Virus record (IMG/VR): IMGVR_UViG_3300025846_000011 | Location: 1 to 33,954 of that record | Source of the DNA: a virus | DNA length: 33,954 nt | Strand: one strand, 5' to 3' | Shown: in pieces, positions 1 through 9,309 of the stretch | Layout of the letters: every line of letters starts with the position of its first letter | Numbering within the stretch: position 1 is the first letter of the stretch | Made by a program: the position numbers and the translations under genes | Notes under the pieces: model-generated | Database searches by the model: none | Told to the model about the DNA's origin: nothing | The model's input: the letters and a program-made list of their open reading frames with translations, nothing else

Positions 1-123
1 GACATTGACTTTGACCAATGGGGGTTTGACTTAGCCATTTTGGGTGGTTCAAGCAAGAAGCAATCAGCAACAGCGTTTAGAGATGAGTCAATTCGCAGAA
101 TGAAAGCAAGGGCGGTGAAATAA
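1..123 (+). CDS. Tail assembly chaperone GT, C-terminal end (redundant copy)
   Basis: This is the last 40 codons of the frameshift-extended tail assembly chaperone. Its complete copy lies at 33490-33950. The frame ends at TAA 121-123, and the tape measure ATG starts on the last base of that stop (TAATG). It is not an independent gene; it appears twice only because the contig ends overlap. Confidence 0.85.
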   Translation, partial: DIDFDQWGFDLAILGGSSKKQSATAFRDESIRRMKARAVK

Positions 124-127
124 TGGA
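1..127. repeat. Terminal direct repeat, left copy
   Basis: Bases 1-127 are identical to 33828-33954. A repeat of exactly 127 bases inside a coding frame is what a de Bruijn-graph assembler with k=127 leaves at the ends of a circular contig. The simplest reading is that the genome is circular or circularly permuted with a unique length of 33,827 bp. A real terminal redundancy of this exact length is less likely. Confidence 0.95.
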
Positions 128-2177
128 CTTACAACAGCTCATACTCAGGATCGGTGGCGATGCAACGGGGGCAACCAATGCCCTAAACAGCGTTGGGGCT
201 GCCACTAATAAGTTTGGTAGCATCATCCAAGCTGTTGTCGCTGGTGCTGCTGTTGCCGCCATGGTCAAGTGGACAGAAACCACAATCCAGCTTGGGGTTG
301 AAGCCGAGGCGGCGGGGAATCTTCTGGAAGGCACTATGAAGCGCACACTGAACTCTACTAATGAGCAGGTCGCTGCGTGTAAGTCGTGGGCAGAGAATCA
401 GGAAAAGGTCAATCATTTTGATGCCGAGCTTCTTATGGCACAAATGGACAAGGCTATCGTCAAATATGGAGACCTTGGTACTGCTCAGGTTGCCGTAACT
501 GCCTCAGAAGAAGTTGCAAGATGGAAGCATATGGATGTTGCCGCCGCCTATGACCAAGTGTCGCAGGCAAGCAACGGTATGGCACGGTCTTTGGCGCTTT
601 ATGGCATTCAAGCCGTAAAGGGAACAACCCAATTGGAATACTTGCAACAGATATTGGAAAAAGCAAAGGGTTCGACAGATGACTTTAATAAGTCCACGGC
701 GGGTTTAATTGAGGGCATGAAGTCGTCCTATGAGGTCATGCGTGAGACGCTCGGGCAAGCCTTACTTCCTATCGTCAACACGTTTATGACGCAACTGAGT
801 CCGATTATTGAGAACCTGACCACGTACATCATTAATAACATGCCAACAATCGAAAGCAAGGTTGCGTCGGTATGCTCAGGCATTGCTAGTGCTTTTGAGG
901 CGGCTAGGCCAGTTCTTGATGCGGTCTGGAAAACAATGAGCTGGATTATCACCAATGCGGGTATAGCTATTGACTGGATCAATAAAACTCGTACAGCAAA
1001 CGAGGCTAATGATGCGGCAAATACAAGGAATGGAACCGCCGCTGTAGGCAATACCTTTGCAGCAGACGATATATGGAATACCGGCACGTCTGGCGGTCAT
1101 GCTTCGATGGGCGGTGCTGACTTTGGTGGGCTTCGCGCTGTAGACGTTATTGGTAACCGAACCGCAACGCGTGGTGCTATGCCCAATTCATCTGATGTCG
1201 CCAAGGGCATTGTTGCAGATATTCAAGCGGGAGTAAATGGTGTCCCCCCCGTAAATGTTCCGGTTTCTCCGTCTGCCGCTGACCTCAAAACTGCTGCTGA
1301 TGCTGCCGCTAAAGCTGCTGAAGCAATCATGGCGTCACGTCAATCAATCTCTGACAAGATTTATGCCCTTACTCACACAGATCAAGAGACTGAGCAGCGC
1401 GCGTTAGATCAGGAACTTGCCGCCAATATTGCGTCAAGCAAAGACAAAACAGCATCAAATACCTTGTATACCGCTGAGAGCAAGGCGCTGGTACAGAAAT
1501 ATGCTGATGCAGCCAAAGCGATATATCAGACTATCTCTGACAAAATCTATGCCCTTACTCATACTGACTTTCAAAATCAACAGCATGTACTAGATCAAGA
1601 ATATGCGGCCAATCTTAAGAATAACGTTGATAAACTGCAAGCAAGGGCACTGTATGTCGCTGGGTGCAAGGCGCTAGAAGAGGAAATAACCAAAAAAGAA
1701 CAAGAAGAACTGGACAAGCGCATTGCGGCACAACAGAAGTATCAAGACGCCGTTACCAGTGCCACGCAATTACTTTTAGATCAGATTCGCGCCATAACTG
1801 AAAACGATGCACAGAAAGCGGCACGGGATATTGCGATGAAAGCAGCTACAGCTGGGGCGTCTGGCGTATCGTCTAGCGTTATCAACCAGTATACCTCGGC
1901 GGCGACGAAAGATATGTATACGGAAGCAATGGCGAACCTAAAGACAGCGACAACGCTTGCCCCAGGTCAAACATCGTTCACGTCCGCACAAACAGCAGAA
2001 ATAGCAAGGCTACAGGGGGTCGTGGCGCAGTTACAAGCGGCACAGCAACAGTACCTTTCTGCACCCTCTGTTGTTAAGGCAATAACGGACATGGGGACTT
2101 CTGTTGTTGCTGCCGTTACTCAGGTTGCTGGCGGGGTAGGAAGGGCAATCAATGGTATGGCGGGGGCGACTCCATGA
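123..2177 (+). CDS. Tail tape measure protein
   Basis: This 684-residue protein sets the length of the siphovirus tail and carries factors for DNA ejection. It is recognised by context (directly after the G/GT chaperones and major tail protein, before the tail-tip genes) and by composition: Ala/Gln/Lys-rich helical sequence, a short apolar stretch near residues 34-46 (AVVAGAAVAAM), further apolar helices around 210-275, and a Pro/Ala/Gly-rich hinge near 350-400. From about residue 409 a 62-residue unit beginning SDKIYALTHTD occurs twice, followed by a coiled-coil-like stretch. At about 1.5 angstrom per residue (a rule from well-studied siphophages) the tail would be roughly 100 nm. The start overlaps the upstream stop as TAATG, indicating translational coupling. 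Confidence 0.85.
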   Translation: MDLQQLILRIGGDATGATNALNSVGAATNKFGSIIQAVVAGAAVAAMVKWTETTIQLGVEAEAAGNLLEGTMKRTLNSTNEQVAACKSWAENQEKVNHFDAELLMAQMDKAIVKYGDLGTAQVAVTASEEVARWKHMDVAAAYDQVSQASNGMARSLALYGIQAVKGTTQLEYLQQILEKAKGSTDDFNKSTAGLIEGMKSSYEVMRETLGQALLPIVNTFMTQLSPIIENLTTYIINNMPTIESKVASVCSGIASAFEAARPVLDAVWKTMSWIITNAGIAIDWINKTRTANEANDAANTRNGTAAVGNTFAADDIWNTGTSGGHASMGGADFGGLRAVDVIGNRTATRGAMPNSSDVAKGIVADIQAGVNGVPPVNVPVSPSAADLKTAADAAAKAAEAIMASRQSISDKIYALTHTDQETEQRALDQELAANIASSKDKTASNTLYTAESKALVQKYADAAKAIYQTISDKIYALTHTDFQNQQHVLDQEYAANLKNNVDKLQARALYVAGCKALEEEITKKEQEELDKRIAAQQKYQDAVTSATQLLLDQIRAITENDAQKAARDIAMKAATAGASGVSSSVINQYTSAATKDMYTEAMANLKTATTLAPGQTSFTSAQTAEIARLQGVVAQLQAAQQQYLSAPSVVKAITDMGTSVVAAVTQVAGGVGRAINGMAGATP
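1347..1718 (+). repeat. Tandem duplication inside the tape measure gene (2 x 186 bp)
   Basis: ATCTCTGACAA at 1347 and again at 1533 begins two 186-bp (62-codon) units. They share the protein pattern ISDKIYALTHTD, then LDQE.AAN, then LY.A..KAL. The nucleotide sequences have diverged, mostly by substitution, so the duplication is not recent. It resembles the internal repeats by which tape measures change length. Confidence 0.75.
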
Positions 2178-3838
2178 GCATTATCGTAAAGTATAGTTCT
2201 GGCAGCACCTATACCCTTGTCGCCAACAAGGTTGAGACTGGTATCGCGCAGGACGTTACTGCATACCATGTTGCCTTCTCAAATGTCAATGGCGGGGTCA
2301 GGACTGGCCTAAAACTTGCTCCCATGACCATCACTGGGGACATCCTGGACATGACTGCCTGCCAATGGGATGATGTCGTTGCTGTTTCTCTGGACTCTGG
2401 TACGACCTATCAGACCGTATACTTCACTAGTGCGGGTTATGCAAGTGATTGTTGGTCGGGGATCTATCCTTACTCTATGACCCTGCTTGTTTCGCCTTTG
2501 AGGTATGGCACAACACATACGAGTTCAACCTATTGGGGTTGGACGACCGCAACAGTACCAGCAGCGACGGGGGCAGGATTGATGCGTCTGTCCTATCAAG
2601 GCCCGACACGGTTCTGGCCACTGCTCAATTCTCTGGCATCAGTCGATGGCGTGAACCTGACATATACAGGAACACCCGCCTTCAGCAATGGGTTGGTCAT
2701 TAGTTCAGGGGTCAAGGCATCTGCATCCATAACCGCCAAGTCATTGGTGATGCACTTGCGCCCCTTCTTTTTACCTTCTGTATGGGCCGTTGGTACTAGC
2801 GGTGGGAATCTCCTAACGGGAAACGAGTCAAGCGCTGAAACTGACTTAACGGGCCTTGAAGCGGTAAATGGAACGATAGGGCAACTTTCTACTGATGGAT
2901 ATGCGGGAACTCATTGTGTTCGGATATATGGAGTAACGGCACCCAGCGCGCAGATAAGGGTAACCTACGTTAACGTGACGGCGGGAACAATATATATTGC
3001 CTCGATGTACGTCAACGGCGTTGATGCGTCGATAGGAAAATCTGTGCTGGCTCGCATCGAATGGTTCAACGCGGCATCAGTCTCCCTAGGAACTGTCGAT
3101 GGAGTTGCCGTTACTATGGTAAATGGGTATCTACGAGTGAGCGTTTTTGGAACGGCTCCAACAACGACAACCAAATGCAAAATCTCTGCGGTATTCACAG
3201 ATTCGGTAAGCGGGAACCAGCCCCACGTAGATGCGCTCATGCTTGAGGCCGCGACCATCCCCGCTTATCTTTACCTCTGGCAATCAGCTCACAATTCCTG
3301 CTTCATCGACACGGCAGCTGGAGCAGTCAAATGGACAGATGGAACCACAACCATTTCGCGAACGATTGACTTGGCGGGATATATTGGGGGTGGCTCGCTG
3401 GACGTTGTAGCGATTGATGATACGACAGATACCCTTGTCGTCATTCAGGCAGGAACGGCAGCGACTTCAACCGGCACTCTTGCAGCCCTCACATGGGGAA
3501 CACTCAATATCGGCTCAAATGGCTCAGCAAATGAGGCAATGGCGGCAATCTCGTATATCACCAACTATTCATACGCTCTTGCCGCAGGCGAGTATGGCGC
3601 ACTTCACCTGACTGCGAATCCCCTTACCCTTGGTACGCTCTCTATCTATTACCGCTCATCTGGAACCGTTATCGTCAACAATCAGGGACGGCTCATTGAT
3701 TCGGTCGGCAACGATGTCTCAGCGGGTATGGCTGGGCCTATCCCGACAGGCGTTTCTGGTTCTGCTGGAACGCTTGTGATGTCCGATGGTCTTTCGGCTC
3801 GCTGGCAGGTCTTGATAGATGATACCTGGAGAATCTAG
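2174..3838 (+). CDS. Distal tail / minor tail protein with lectin-like insert
   Basis: This 554-residue protein follows the tape measure with an ATGA overlap, the usual position of the distal tail (Dit-like) or a minor tail protein. The sequence is almost entirely beta-strand-forming and rich in Thr, Ser and Gly. Residues about 215-375 look like a carbohydrate-binding jelly-roll as seen in other phage minor tail proteins (NLLTGNESSAETD, then a YLRVSV strand and DALMLE near the end). This suggests the tail tip contacts surface glycans. No catalytic motif is visible. The Dit-like role rests on position, the binding domain on pattern only. Confidence 0.6.
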   Translation: MSIIVKYSSGSTYTLVANKVETGIAQDVTAYHVAFSNVNGGVRTGLKLAPMTITGDILDMTACQWDDVVAVSLDSGTTYQTVYFTSAGYASDCWSGIYPYSMTLLVSPLRYGTTHTSSTYWGWTTATVPAATGAGLMRLSYQGPTRFWPLLNSLASVDGVNLTYTGTPAFSNGLVISSGVKASASITAKSLVMHLRPFFLPSVWAVGTSGGNLLTGNESSAETDLTGLEAVNGTIGQLSTDGYAGTHCVRIYGVTAPSAQIRVTYVNVTAGTIYIASMYVNGVDASIGKSVLARIEWFNAASVSLGTVDGVAVTMVNGYLRVSVFGTAPTTTTKCKISAVFTDSVSGNQPHVDALMLEAATIPAYLYLWQSAHNSCFIDTAAGAVKWTDGTTTISRTIDLAGYIGGGSLDVVAIDDTTDTLVVIQAGTAATSTGTLAALTWGTLNIGSNGSANEAMAAISYITNYSYALAAGEYGALHLTANPLTLGTLSIYYRSSGTVIVNNQGRLIDSVGNDVSAGMAGPIPTGVSGSAGTLVMSDGLSARWQVLIDDTWRI

Positions 3839-4995
3839 TGGCGATCGTTTCTAATACCATAACCCAACAAGGGGAACTGCTTGTAGCGACGGGTACGGTT
3901 GATGCTTCGACTGGATCCACCGCAACATTCAAGGCGGGGCCGGACACGGTCGCAATGGAGCTGAATGGTGTGGTCTATAGCGGGGCGCTCTGGACAGAGT
4001 GTGGGGATATCCCATGGACAATCACCGTAACAGGACTGACCCCCATTACCGGTGTCTATCGTGTCTCCTATACCCCATTGCCCGGTGTCCAAATCTATCA
4101 AGGCAACGCACAACTGGACGTTACTCAGGTAAGCCTAGAAGAGCATGTCAGCCCCGATTATGACCGTTGTTCTTTTACTGTTGTCCAGAACCTTGATCCC
4201 ACACTTCAAATTGTGGTCAAGTCTCATGGAAGGCGCTGGCATATGATCCATCGAAGTGATTCGACAAATGACGACGCAGGAACATATTCAGCACAATATG
4301 TTGATGCTGGTTATGCTACCCTAGCGCGTCAAGTTACCGTAGCACCAACAACTGGGACTTCGTGGACTATCGCACAACTACTTGGCTTGACGTGGGCAGC
4401 CGACTATACCGCGCTCTTGCCAATGGTCATTACAGACGCGCAGTGGGAAACAACGGCAGTCAGTACCATCCTGCAACAGCTTGGTCTCTTGAACAACGTC
4501 ACTTTTGCCCTCAGAGATGGGATTATGTACGTCTTTGACCAAATCCGCAATCCCGCAATATGGGTAACGAGGGGAAGGCAAAGAGATTCAAGCTCGGTTA
4601 TCAATCACGTCACAGAGCAGTATACCGTGGCCAGTGTGGTCTATACGGTTGATGTCTACGCCATTGGCTGGACTGCTGCCTTAGATAATCCGCTGATCCG
4701 GACAACCGACCAATGGGCAGACTCAGTGGTGGCTACTGCGTTTGCAAATGCTCTTCTTGCTGAGCACTCTGCCCCTGTCATTTCCTATAGTGAAGCGGTT
4801 GACTGGAACACGCTTGTGAGCCTTGGCGATATTGTTATCACTCCAACGGGAAGCCTGATTGTCAATGGTATTGTGTGGGATACGGTAAATGGAATGAAGA
4901 CCCTTGCAGTTGGACAAGCAACGGCGGTCAGCTCAATGGTTGAGTGGATTAAGGACGCGAACAACACACTGGCAGAATTACAAAGGATCATATGA
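3838..4995 (+). CDS. Tail-tip / baseplate hub-like protein
   Basis: This 385-residue protein starts at GTG 3838, overlapping the previous stop by one base (TAGTG). The position after the Dit-like gene and before the fibre is where siphophages keep the hub or tail-associated protein (gp27/Tal-like). The content agrees: an N-terminal beta-sandwich, a central segment with paired aromatics (about 130-260), and a C-terminal part with WNTLVSLGDIVITPTG and IVNGIVW resembling the final beta-barrel of hub proteins. No peptidase or lysozyme domain is seen. Assignment is by position and general character. Confidence 0.5.
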   Translation: MAIVSNTITQQGELLVATGTVDASTGSTATFKAGPDTVAMELNGVVYSGALWTECGDIPWTITVTGLTPITGVYRVSYTPLPGVQIYQGNAQLDVTQVSLEEHVSPDYDRCSFTVVQNLDPTLQIVVKSHGRRWHMIHRSDSTNDDAGTYSAQYVDAGYATLARQVTVAPTTGTSWTIAQLLGLTWAADYTALLPMVITDAQWETTAVSTILQQLGLLNNVTFALRDGIMYVFDQIRNPAIWVTRGRQRDSSSVINHVTEQYTVASVVYTVDVYAIGWTAALDNPLIRTTDQWADSVVATAFANALLAEHSAPVISYSEAVDWNTLVSLGDIVITPTGSLIVNGIVWDTVNGMKTLAVGQATAVSSMVEWIKDANNTLAELQRII

Positions 4996-5225
4996 GCATA
5001 CGAAAGGATGTAGGGGACTTGATAGCGAAGATTGCGGACGCGACCGCGCAGAATGCCGACCTAATGGGGCAGGTTGCTGACCTAACCGTAGCGAATGATG
5101 ACCTGACAGAGCAACTGGCAACAGCGAACGCGGCGCTAGATACGTTGAACAAGCAGGTCGTAACGAATACCAAAGCGGTGGCGGATCTGAAAGCTGCAAG
5201 CGCAATACCAGTTAAGGGGGCATAA
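4992..5225 (+). CDS. Small coiled-coil protein of the tail module
   Basis: This 77-residue protein has heptad-like spacing of Leu, Val and Ile through residues 8-68 (IAKIADATAQNADLMGQVADL and onward). It is predicted to form a long parallel coiled coil and little else. It overlaps the hub-like gene by ATGA and is coupled to the fibre gene through TAATG. It may act as a trimerising adaptor or chaperone for the fibre. No family is recognised. Confidence 0.65.
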   Translation: MSIRKDVGDLIAKIADATAQNADLMGQVADLTVANDDLTEQLATANAALDTLNKQVVTNTKAVADLKAASAIPVKGA

Positions 5226-8200
5226 TGAGCAAAATATGGAAAGTAGCCGGTGAATTGTCGGTTGGTGGCGAGGAAACCTTACTGGAAGCAACGTGGCGGG
5301 GCGAATATGACCCCATTGTCGCCTATTTGCTCCATGATACCGTTTCCTATCTCGGTTCATCTTATATCTGCATTTTCCCTTGTACGGGGATAGTCCCGAC
5401 TGATATTACTCACTGGGAACTGGTAGTAGAAAAGGGAGACAAGGGAGACACTGGCGCTAATTCAACTGTCGCGGGACCAACGGGTTCTACTGGTTCCGCT
5501 GGATCCAATGGTTCTAATGGAACAAATGGGGCTACTGGTTCGGCTGGAAGTAACGGGTCCAATGGAACGAACGGAAAGACGGTCTGGAATGGTGTATCTG
5601 ACCCAACAACGGGGAATCCCACGGGTGTTCAGGCGGGAGACTTCTATGTAAATACCACAACCCACGTCATCTTTGGCCCCTATACAACATCGTGGCCTTC
5701 GGGTATCAGCTTGGTTGGTCCCACAGGTTCTACGGGTAGTGCGGGAGCTACTGGTTCGCAGGGTATACAGGGAATACAAGGAACAACGGGTGCAGCCGGA
5801 GCAAAAGGTGATACTGGTTCGACTGGTGCCAAAGGAGATACGGGTTCAACCGGAGCAGCAGGAAGTAACGGAACAAACGGAACAAACGGAACAAACGGAA
5901 AGACCCTATGGAGCGGTGCTGGAACGCCCACAACTGGGTTGCCTTCTGGTGTACAGACTGGCGACTTTTACCTCAACACTACTGCAAATACCATCTATGG
6001 GCCTTATAGTGCCGGTTGGGGAAGTCCAACGAGTTTGGTCGGAGCAACTGGTGCCGCAGGTTCTAACGGTACCAATGGAACAAACGGTGCTGCTGGCGCA
6101 ACAGGCGCGACCGGCCCGGGTGTAGCAACCGGCGGTTCAGCAGCACAAGTTCTTGCCAAAATAGACGCCACCAACTTCAACACCCACTGGGTTGACCCTG
6201 CGGCAGGTGGTGGCGACACAACGGGTTTGCAAACTCAATTAAATGCAGTCCGTCCTTTTGCTGCGCCCGTCGTAACTGCCACCGTAACCGTATCATCCGG
6301 TATTGACCACACGGGGGCAACTGACGTTACCGCAGCGCTTCAGGCCGTCATTGATGGGGCCGCAGATGGTTCGATCATCAGTTTCTTCCCTGCGGGTACT
6401 TATAAGATTACCAGTGCGCTCACGCTTGACGCTCGCCACAATCTTATCATTGATGGAAATGGCTGCACTCTGAAATACTACTCGGTAACGGGGACAGATT
6501 GGGGCTATTCACACTGGTACGATCTAGGTTCGGGGTCAGACATCTGGATTAAGAACTTCGTCCTCATCGGCAGCAGCCCATATCCTGGAGTCTATCACGG
6601 CGGAACGTCGCCAACTGGCGGCGAACATCAGATGGGCGTTCTCGTACGATCAGACCGCTTCGAGGTCTCGGGTTGCACAACCAGCCTTACATGGGGCGAC
6701 GGCTTCTATGTGGGTGGCGGCGCGACAGACGTTTGGATTCACGACAACCACGTCATTTCGGCGGGTCGGAACGGATTGAGTGTTGTCTATGGCGCGAACA
6801 TCATTGCTGAACGCAACGCTTTTGATGCAGTTGGTTGGGCAGCGTCTGATAATGAACCGAATGGCCCCACAGAATTCGTAACGAACAGTATCTTCCGCAA
6901 TAATACAATTGGAACACGAGGGCATTATTTCTTTGTTGCCGTAAGCTCGGTAGCGGCAGTCATGGACAGAATCATTGTAGATGGCAATACTGTGACGGGT
7001 GGCTCACTCTATACCGATGTCGGAATGCCAGATTCTGTCGCCATCATCAGTCGCGTCAAGTTTATTAATAATACTAGCGATACTGCCGCCGCAGGGCCAG
7101 TTCTCAATTTTATAAATGTTGCCGGTCTGACCGTCAGTGGAAATATCCAGCCCCTTAGTTCTGGTGTCTTGGTGGATGGTACGGGTTCGACCAGTGAGGA
7201 TGAAGCGGCATTCTTGTCTGCCTCTTCCTATGATCTCGGTGGAAAGGGTTTTGTAAAAGAGTTTACCGTTGAGTTTCCAACAGGAGTTGCAAACCAGAAG
7301 TTTGACATCTACTGGACGGGTTCACAGTCCTTCAATGGCCTTATCTCAGTAGAGGTGCTTGACACCTATCATGGTGCGAACGCTTCGGGCTATCTCCGCA
7401 AGATTTTTGGTGTCGAGACGGAGGATGCAACAATCTACACAAACGTCTCGAAGGTTACTGATGTTATTGGTCACACGGCCACCGAAGACGCAATTAGCGA
7501 ATTTTCTTGGAATGCGGCCAATTCTCGATATAAGATTACCATTGTCCACAGAACCACCGCACATAACTATCCAACGGTGCGAGTGTCTTTCTTCTCGGTA
7601 GATGATGCTTCTATATTGAATGTTCAGACCGTTGCCGTTTCTGCCGTTTACACGACAGACACTACGGTCTATGGTGCCCTCGTTGAAACGCAAGTAAACG
7701 GCCCTGCATCTGCTACCGCTGGACATTTAGCAACCTATGGAGATACGACTGGAAAGGTGATTGCCGATGGCGGTGCCGCCCCAACAGGCTCCAATACCGG
7801 AGACCAGAACGCTGCTGGCGTTTCCATTGCCGATGCTGGCGGTATCATTACTGGAACAAATGTTGAAACCGCTTTACAGGAAAACCGCACAGCCATCAAC
7901 CTCAATACTGCCAAGGTTACGAACGCCTCCCATACGGGTGATGTCACGGGTTCTGCCGCACTTACCATCGCGGCTAAAGCTGTCACACTCGCAGACATGG
8001 CAGACTTAGTACAAGACAAGATTATCGGACGGGCAACTGCCTCTACTGGTGTTCCCGAAGTGATTTCTTGTACTGCTGCCGGAAGGGCAATCTTAGACGA
8101 TGCGAATGCCGCAGCACAGCTGGTGACGCTGCTTGGCGCTACTTCGGCCACTGCCGCTGAACTTAATACCCTCGATGGCATTACGGCTACCACCGCCGAA

Positions 8201-8674
8201 TTGAACATCACAGATGGCGTAACCGCGACGGCGGCAGAATTGAACGTATTGGACGGGATTACCGCTACCGTCACCGAACTTAACTATACGGATGGGGTTA
8301 CCTCTGCCATCCAGACACAACTCGCTGCGAAGGCCCCTCTTGCCCCAGCGGGCGCTACTTATACTCCCGCTACTGGAGCGCAAACCATTGCCCTCGATGT
8401 GACAACTACCAACATGCACGTTGTTTCGGGTCACGCTAGCGGTACGGCAATCACGTTCAGCATCACTGGCGCGAGCAACAACCAACCTTTCGTGGTCTCA
8501 ATCTTGCAGGGCGGGACTACCGTTTCAACGATTGCCGCATGGTTCGCAACGGTGCGATGGGCGGGCGGAACGGCTCCGACGCTCACGGCAACGTTGAACA
8601 AACGCGACACGTTCGGCTTCATCAGGACGGGGGCCGATACCTATGACGGCTTCGTGATAGGACAAAACGCATGA
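5225..8674 (+). CDS. Collagen-like tail fibre / tailspike with beta-helix domain
   Basis: This 1149-residue protein is the likely receptor-binding fibre. In order it has: a small N-terminal domain (residues 1-75) with a Y.....V.Y.GS.Y.C pattern seen in carbohydrate-binding modules; Gly-X-Y collagen-like blocks (about 80-116, 172-224, 280-305) interrupted by two copies of a 55-residue globular module (starting GKTVW at 117 and GKTLW at 225, each ending GPY..WG/P...LVG); a right-handed beta-helix of the pectate-lyase-like type at about 350-640 (ALQAVIDGAADGSIISFFPAGTY, then repeated IDGN, GN.V, NN.I rungs); and a C-terminal trimeric shaft with four AELN.LDGIT-type repeats (about 978-1030). The beta-helix may cleave host polysaccharide, but no catalytic residues can be assigned by eye. 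Confidence 0.85.
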   Translation: MSKIWKVAGELSVGGEETLLEATWRGEYDPIVAYLLHDTVSYLGSSYICIFPCTGIVPTDITHWELVVEKGDKGDTGANSTVAGPTGSTGSAGSNGSNGTNGATGSAGSNGSNGTNGKTVWNGVSDPTTGNPTGVQAGDFYVNTTTHVIFGPYTTSWPSGISLVGPTGSTGSAGATGSQGIQGIQGTTGAAGAKGDTGSTGAKGDTGSTGAAGSNGTNGTNGTNGKTLWSGAGTPTTGLPSGVQTGDFYLNTTANTIYGPYSAGWGSPTSLVGATGAAGSNGTNGTNGAAGATGATGPGVATGGSAAQVLAKIDATNFNTHWVDPAAGGGDTTGLQTQLNAVRPFAAPVVTATVTVSSGIDHTGATDVTAALQAVIDGAADGSIISFFPAGTYKITSALTLDARHNLIIDGNGCTLKYYSVTGTDWGYSHWYDLGSGSDIWIKNFVLIGSSPYPGVYHGGTSPTGGEHQMGVLVRSDRFEVSGCTTSLTWGDGFYVGGGATDVWIHDNHVISAGRNGLSVVYGANIIAERNAFDAVGWAASDNEPNGPTEFVTNSIFRNNTIGTRGHYFFVAVSSVAAVMDRIIVDGNTVTGGSLYTDVGMPDSVAIISRVKFINNTSDTAAAGPVLNFINVAGLTVSGNIQPLSSGVLVDGTGSTSEDEAAFLSASSYDLGGKGFVKEFTVEFPTGVANQKFDIYWTGSQSFNGLISVEVLDTYHGANASGYLRKIFGVETEDATIYTNVSKVTDVIGHTATEDAISEFSWNAANSRYKITIVHRTTAHNYPTVRVSFFSVDDASILNVQTVAVSAVYTTDTTVYGALVETQVNGPASATAGHLATYGDTTGKVIADGGAAPTGSNTGDQNAAGVSIADAGGIITGTNVETALQENRTAINLNTAKVTNASHTGDVTGSAALTIAAKAVTLADMADLVQDKIIGRATASTGVPEVISCTAAGRAILDDANAAAQLVTLLGATSATAAELNTLDGITATTAELNITDGVTATAAELNVLDGITATVTELNYTDGVTSAIQTQLAAKAPLAPAGATYTPATGAQTIALDVTTTNMHVVSGHASGTAITFSITGASNNQPFVVSILQGGTTVSTIAAWFATVRWAGGTAPTLTATLNKRDTFGFIRTGADTYDGFVIGQNA
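5871..5897 (+). repeat. 3 x 9-bp tandem repeat in collagen-like block
   Basis: Three exact copies of GAACAAACG encode successive Gly-Thr-Asn triplets just before the second globular module. Such repeats expand and contract by slippage, giving length variation of the fibre stalk. Confidence 0.85.
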
Positions 8675-9273
8675 GCAGTCCAGTAACGATAATCCCGACA
8701 ATAGACAACTCTCTGCAGCAAGATGGTGCAACTGAAAACCATGGAAACTACCCACAGTTAGAAACGCGATTGACAGCAGGTGCGAATAGAAAGAGTCTGC
8801 TTGCATTTAACTTTTCCGCGTTAGTCCCAGCGGGAGCAACAATCACCGTAGCAACGCTGAAATTAAATTGTTATACCTATGCCGCATCCCGCACCCTTAC
8901 TGTCCAGCGTTTGTTGAGGACAGACTGGGTTGAAATGCAGTCAACGTGGAACATCTTCAAGACCAGTTCTAACTGGGGAACAGCGGGGGCATTGAATGCC
9001 ACCACAGATTTCACGACGACTGATGCAGCAACTACAAGTTTGACCGGTACGGGATGGCTGAACTGGGATGTGACAAATCAAGTGAAGACGGCATTTGCTT
9101 CCGTAGGCGGTATTGCTCATTTCGTCCTCTCGGAATCGGGGGGAGCAGATGGCGTCGTGAACCAGTACCATGCACGGGAGTATACAACCAATACCGCCCT
9201 TCGTCCTCAACTTTACATCGAGTATACGGTTCCATCTCTTACGGGCGCAGCTTTCTTGCTGAGGATGATATGA
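8671..9273 (+). CDS. DNRLRE-domain fibre-associated protein
   Basis: This 200-residue protein has the hallmarks of the DNRLRE/CBM96 beta-sandwich family: the opening TIDNSLQQDGATENHG, then RKSLLAFNFSALVPAGATITVATLKL, a W.E...TWN segment near residue 90, GTGWLNWDVT, and the terminal RPQLYIEY strand. Known members are adhesive or carbohydrate-binding domains on surface proteins. The gene overlaps the fibre gene by ATGA, so it probably decorates the tip of the fibre or acts as an accessory receptor-binding subunit. It is an unusually small free-standing version of a domain normally found inside long proteins. Confidence 0.75.
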   Translation: MSSPVTIIPTIDNSLQQDGATENHGNYPQLETRLTAGANRKSLLAFNFSALVPAGATITVATLKLNCYTYAASRTLTVQRLLRTDWVEMQSTWNIFKTSSNWGTAGALNATTDFTTTDAATTSLTGTGWLNWDVTNQVKTAFASVGGIAHFVLSESGGADGVVNQYHAREYTTNTALRPQLYIEYTVPSLTGAAFLLRMI

Positions 9274-9299
9274 GCTTTATTCCATTCTTTTGGGCGTAG
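9270..9299 (+). CDS. Nine-codon open frame (MSFIPFFWA)
   Basis: An ATG overlaps the DNRLRE gene stop (ATGA) and opens a nine-codon frame. Its TAG lies within the TAGGAGGG that forms the ribosome-binding site of the next gene. It may carry ribosomes to that gene by coupling, or be meaningless. There is no evidence of a functional peptide. Confidence 0.25.
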   Translation: MSFIPFFWA

Positions 9300-9309
9300 G
9301 AGGGCAAGC

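Noticed and set aside
5673-6125. A 150-codon alternative + strand frame inside the fibre gene
   Set aside because: It is a shadow of the Gly-X-Y repeats: the repetitive codons leave another frame open.
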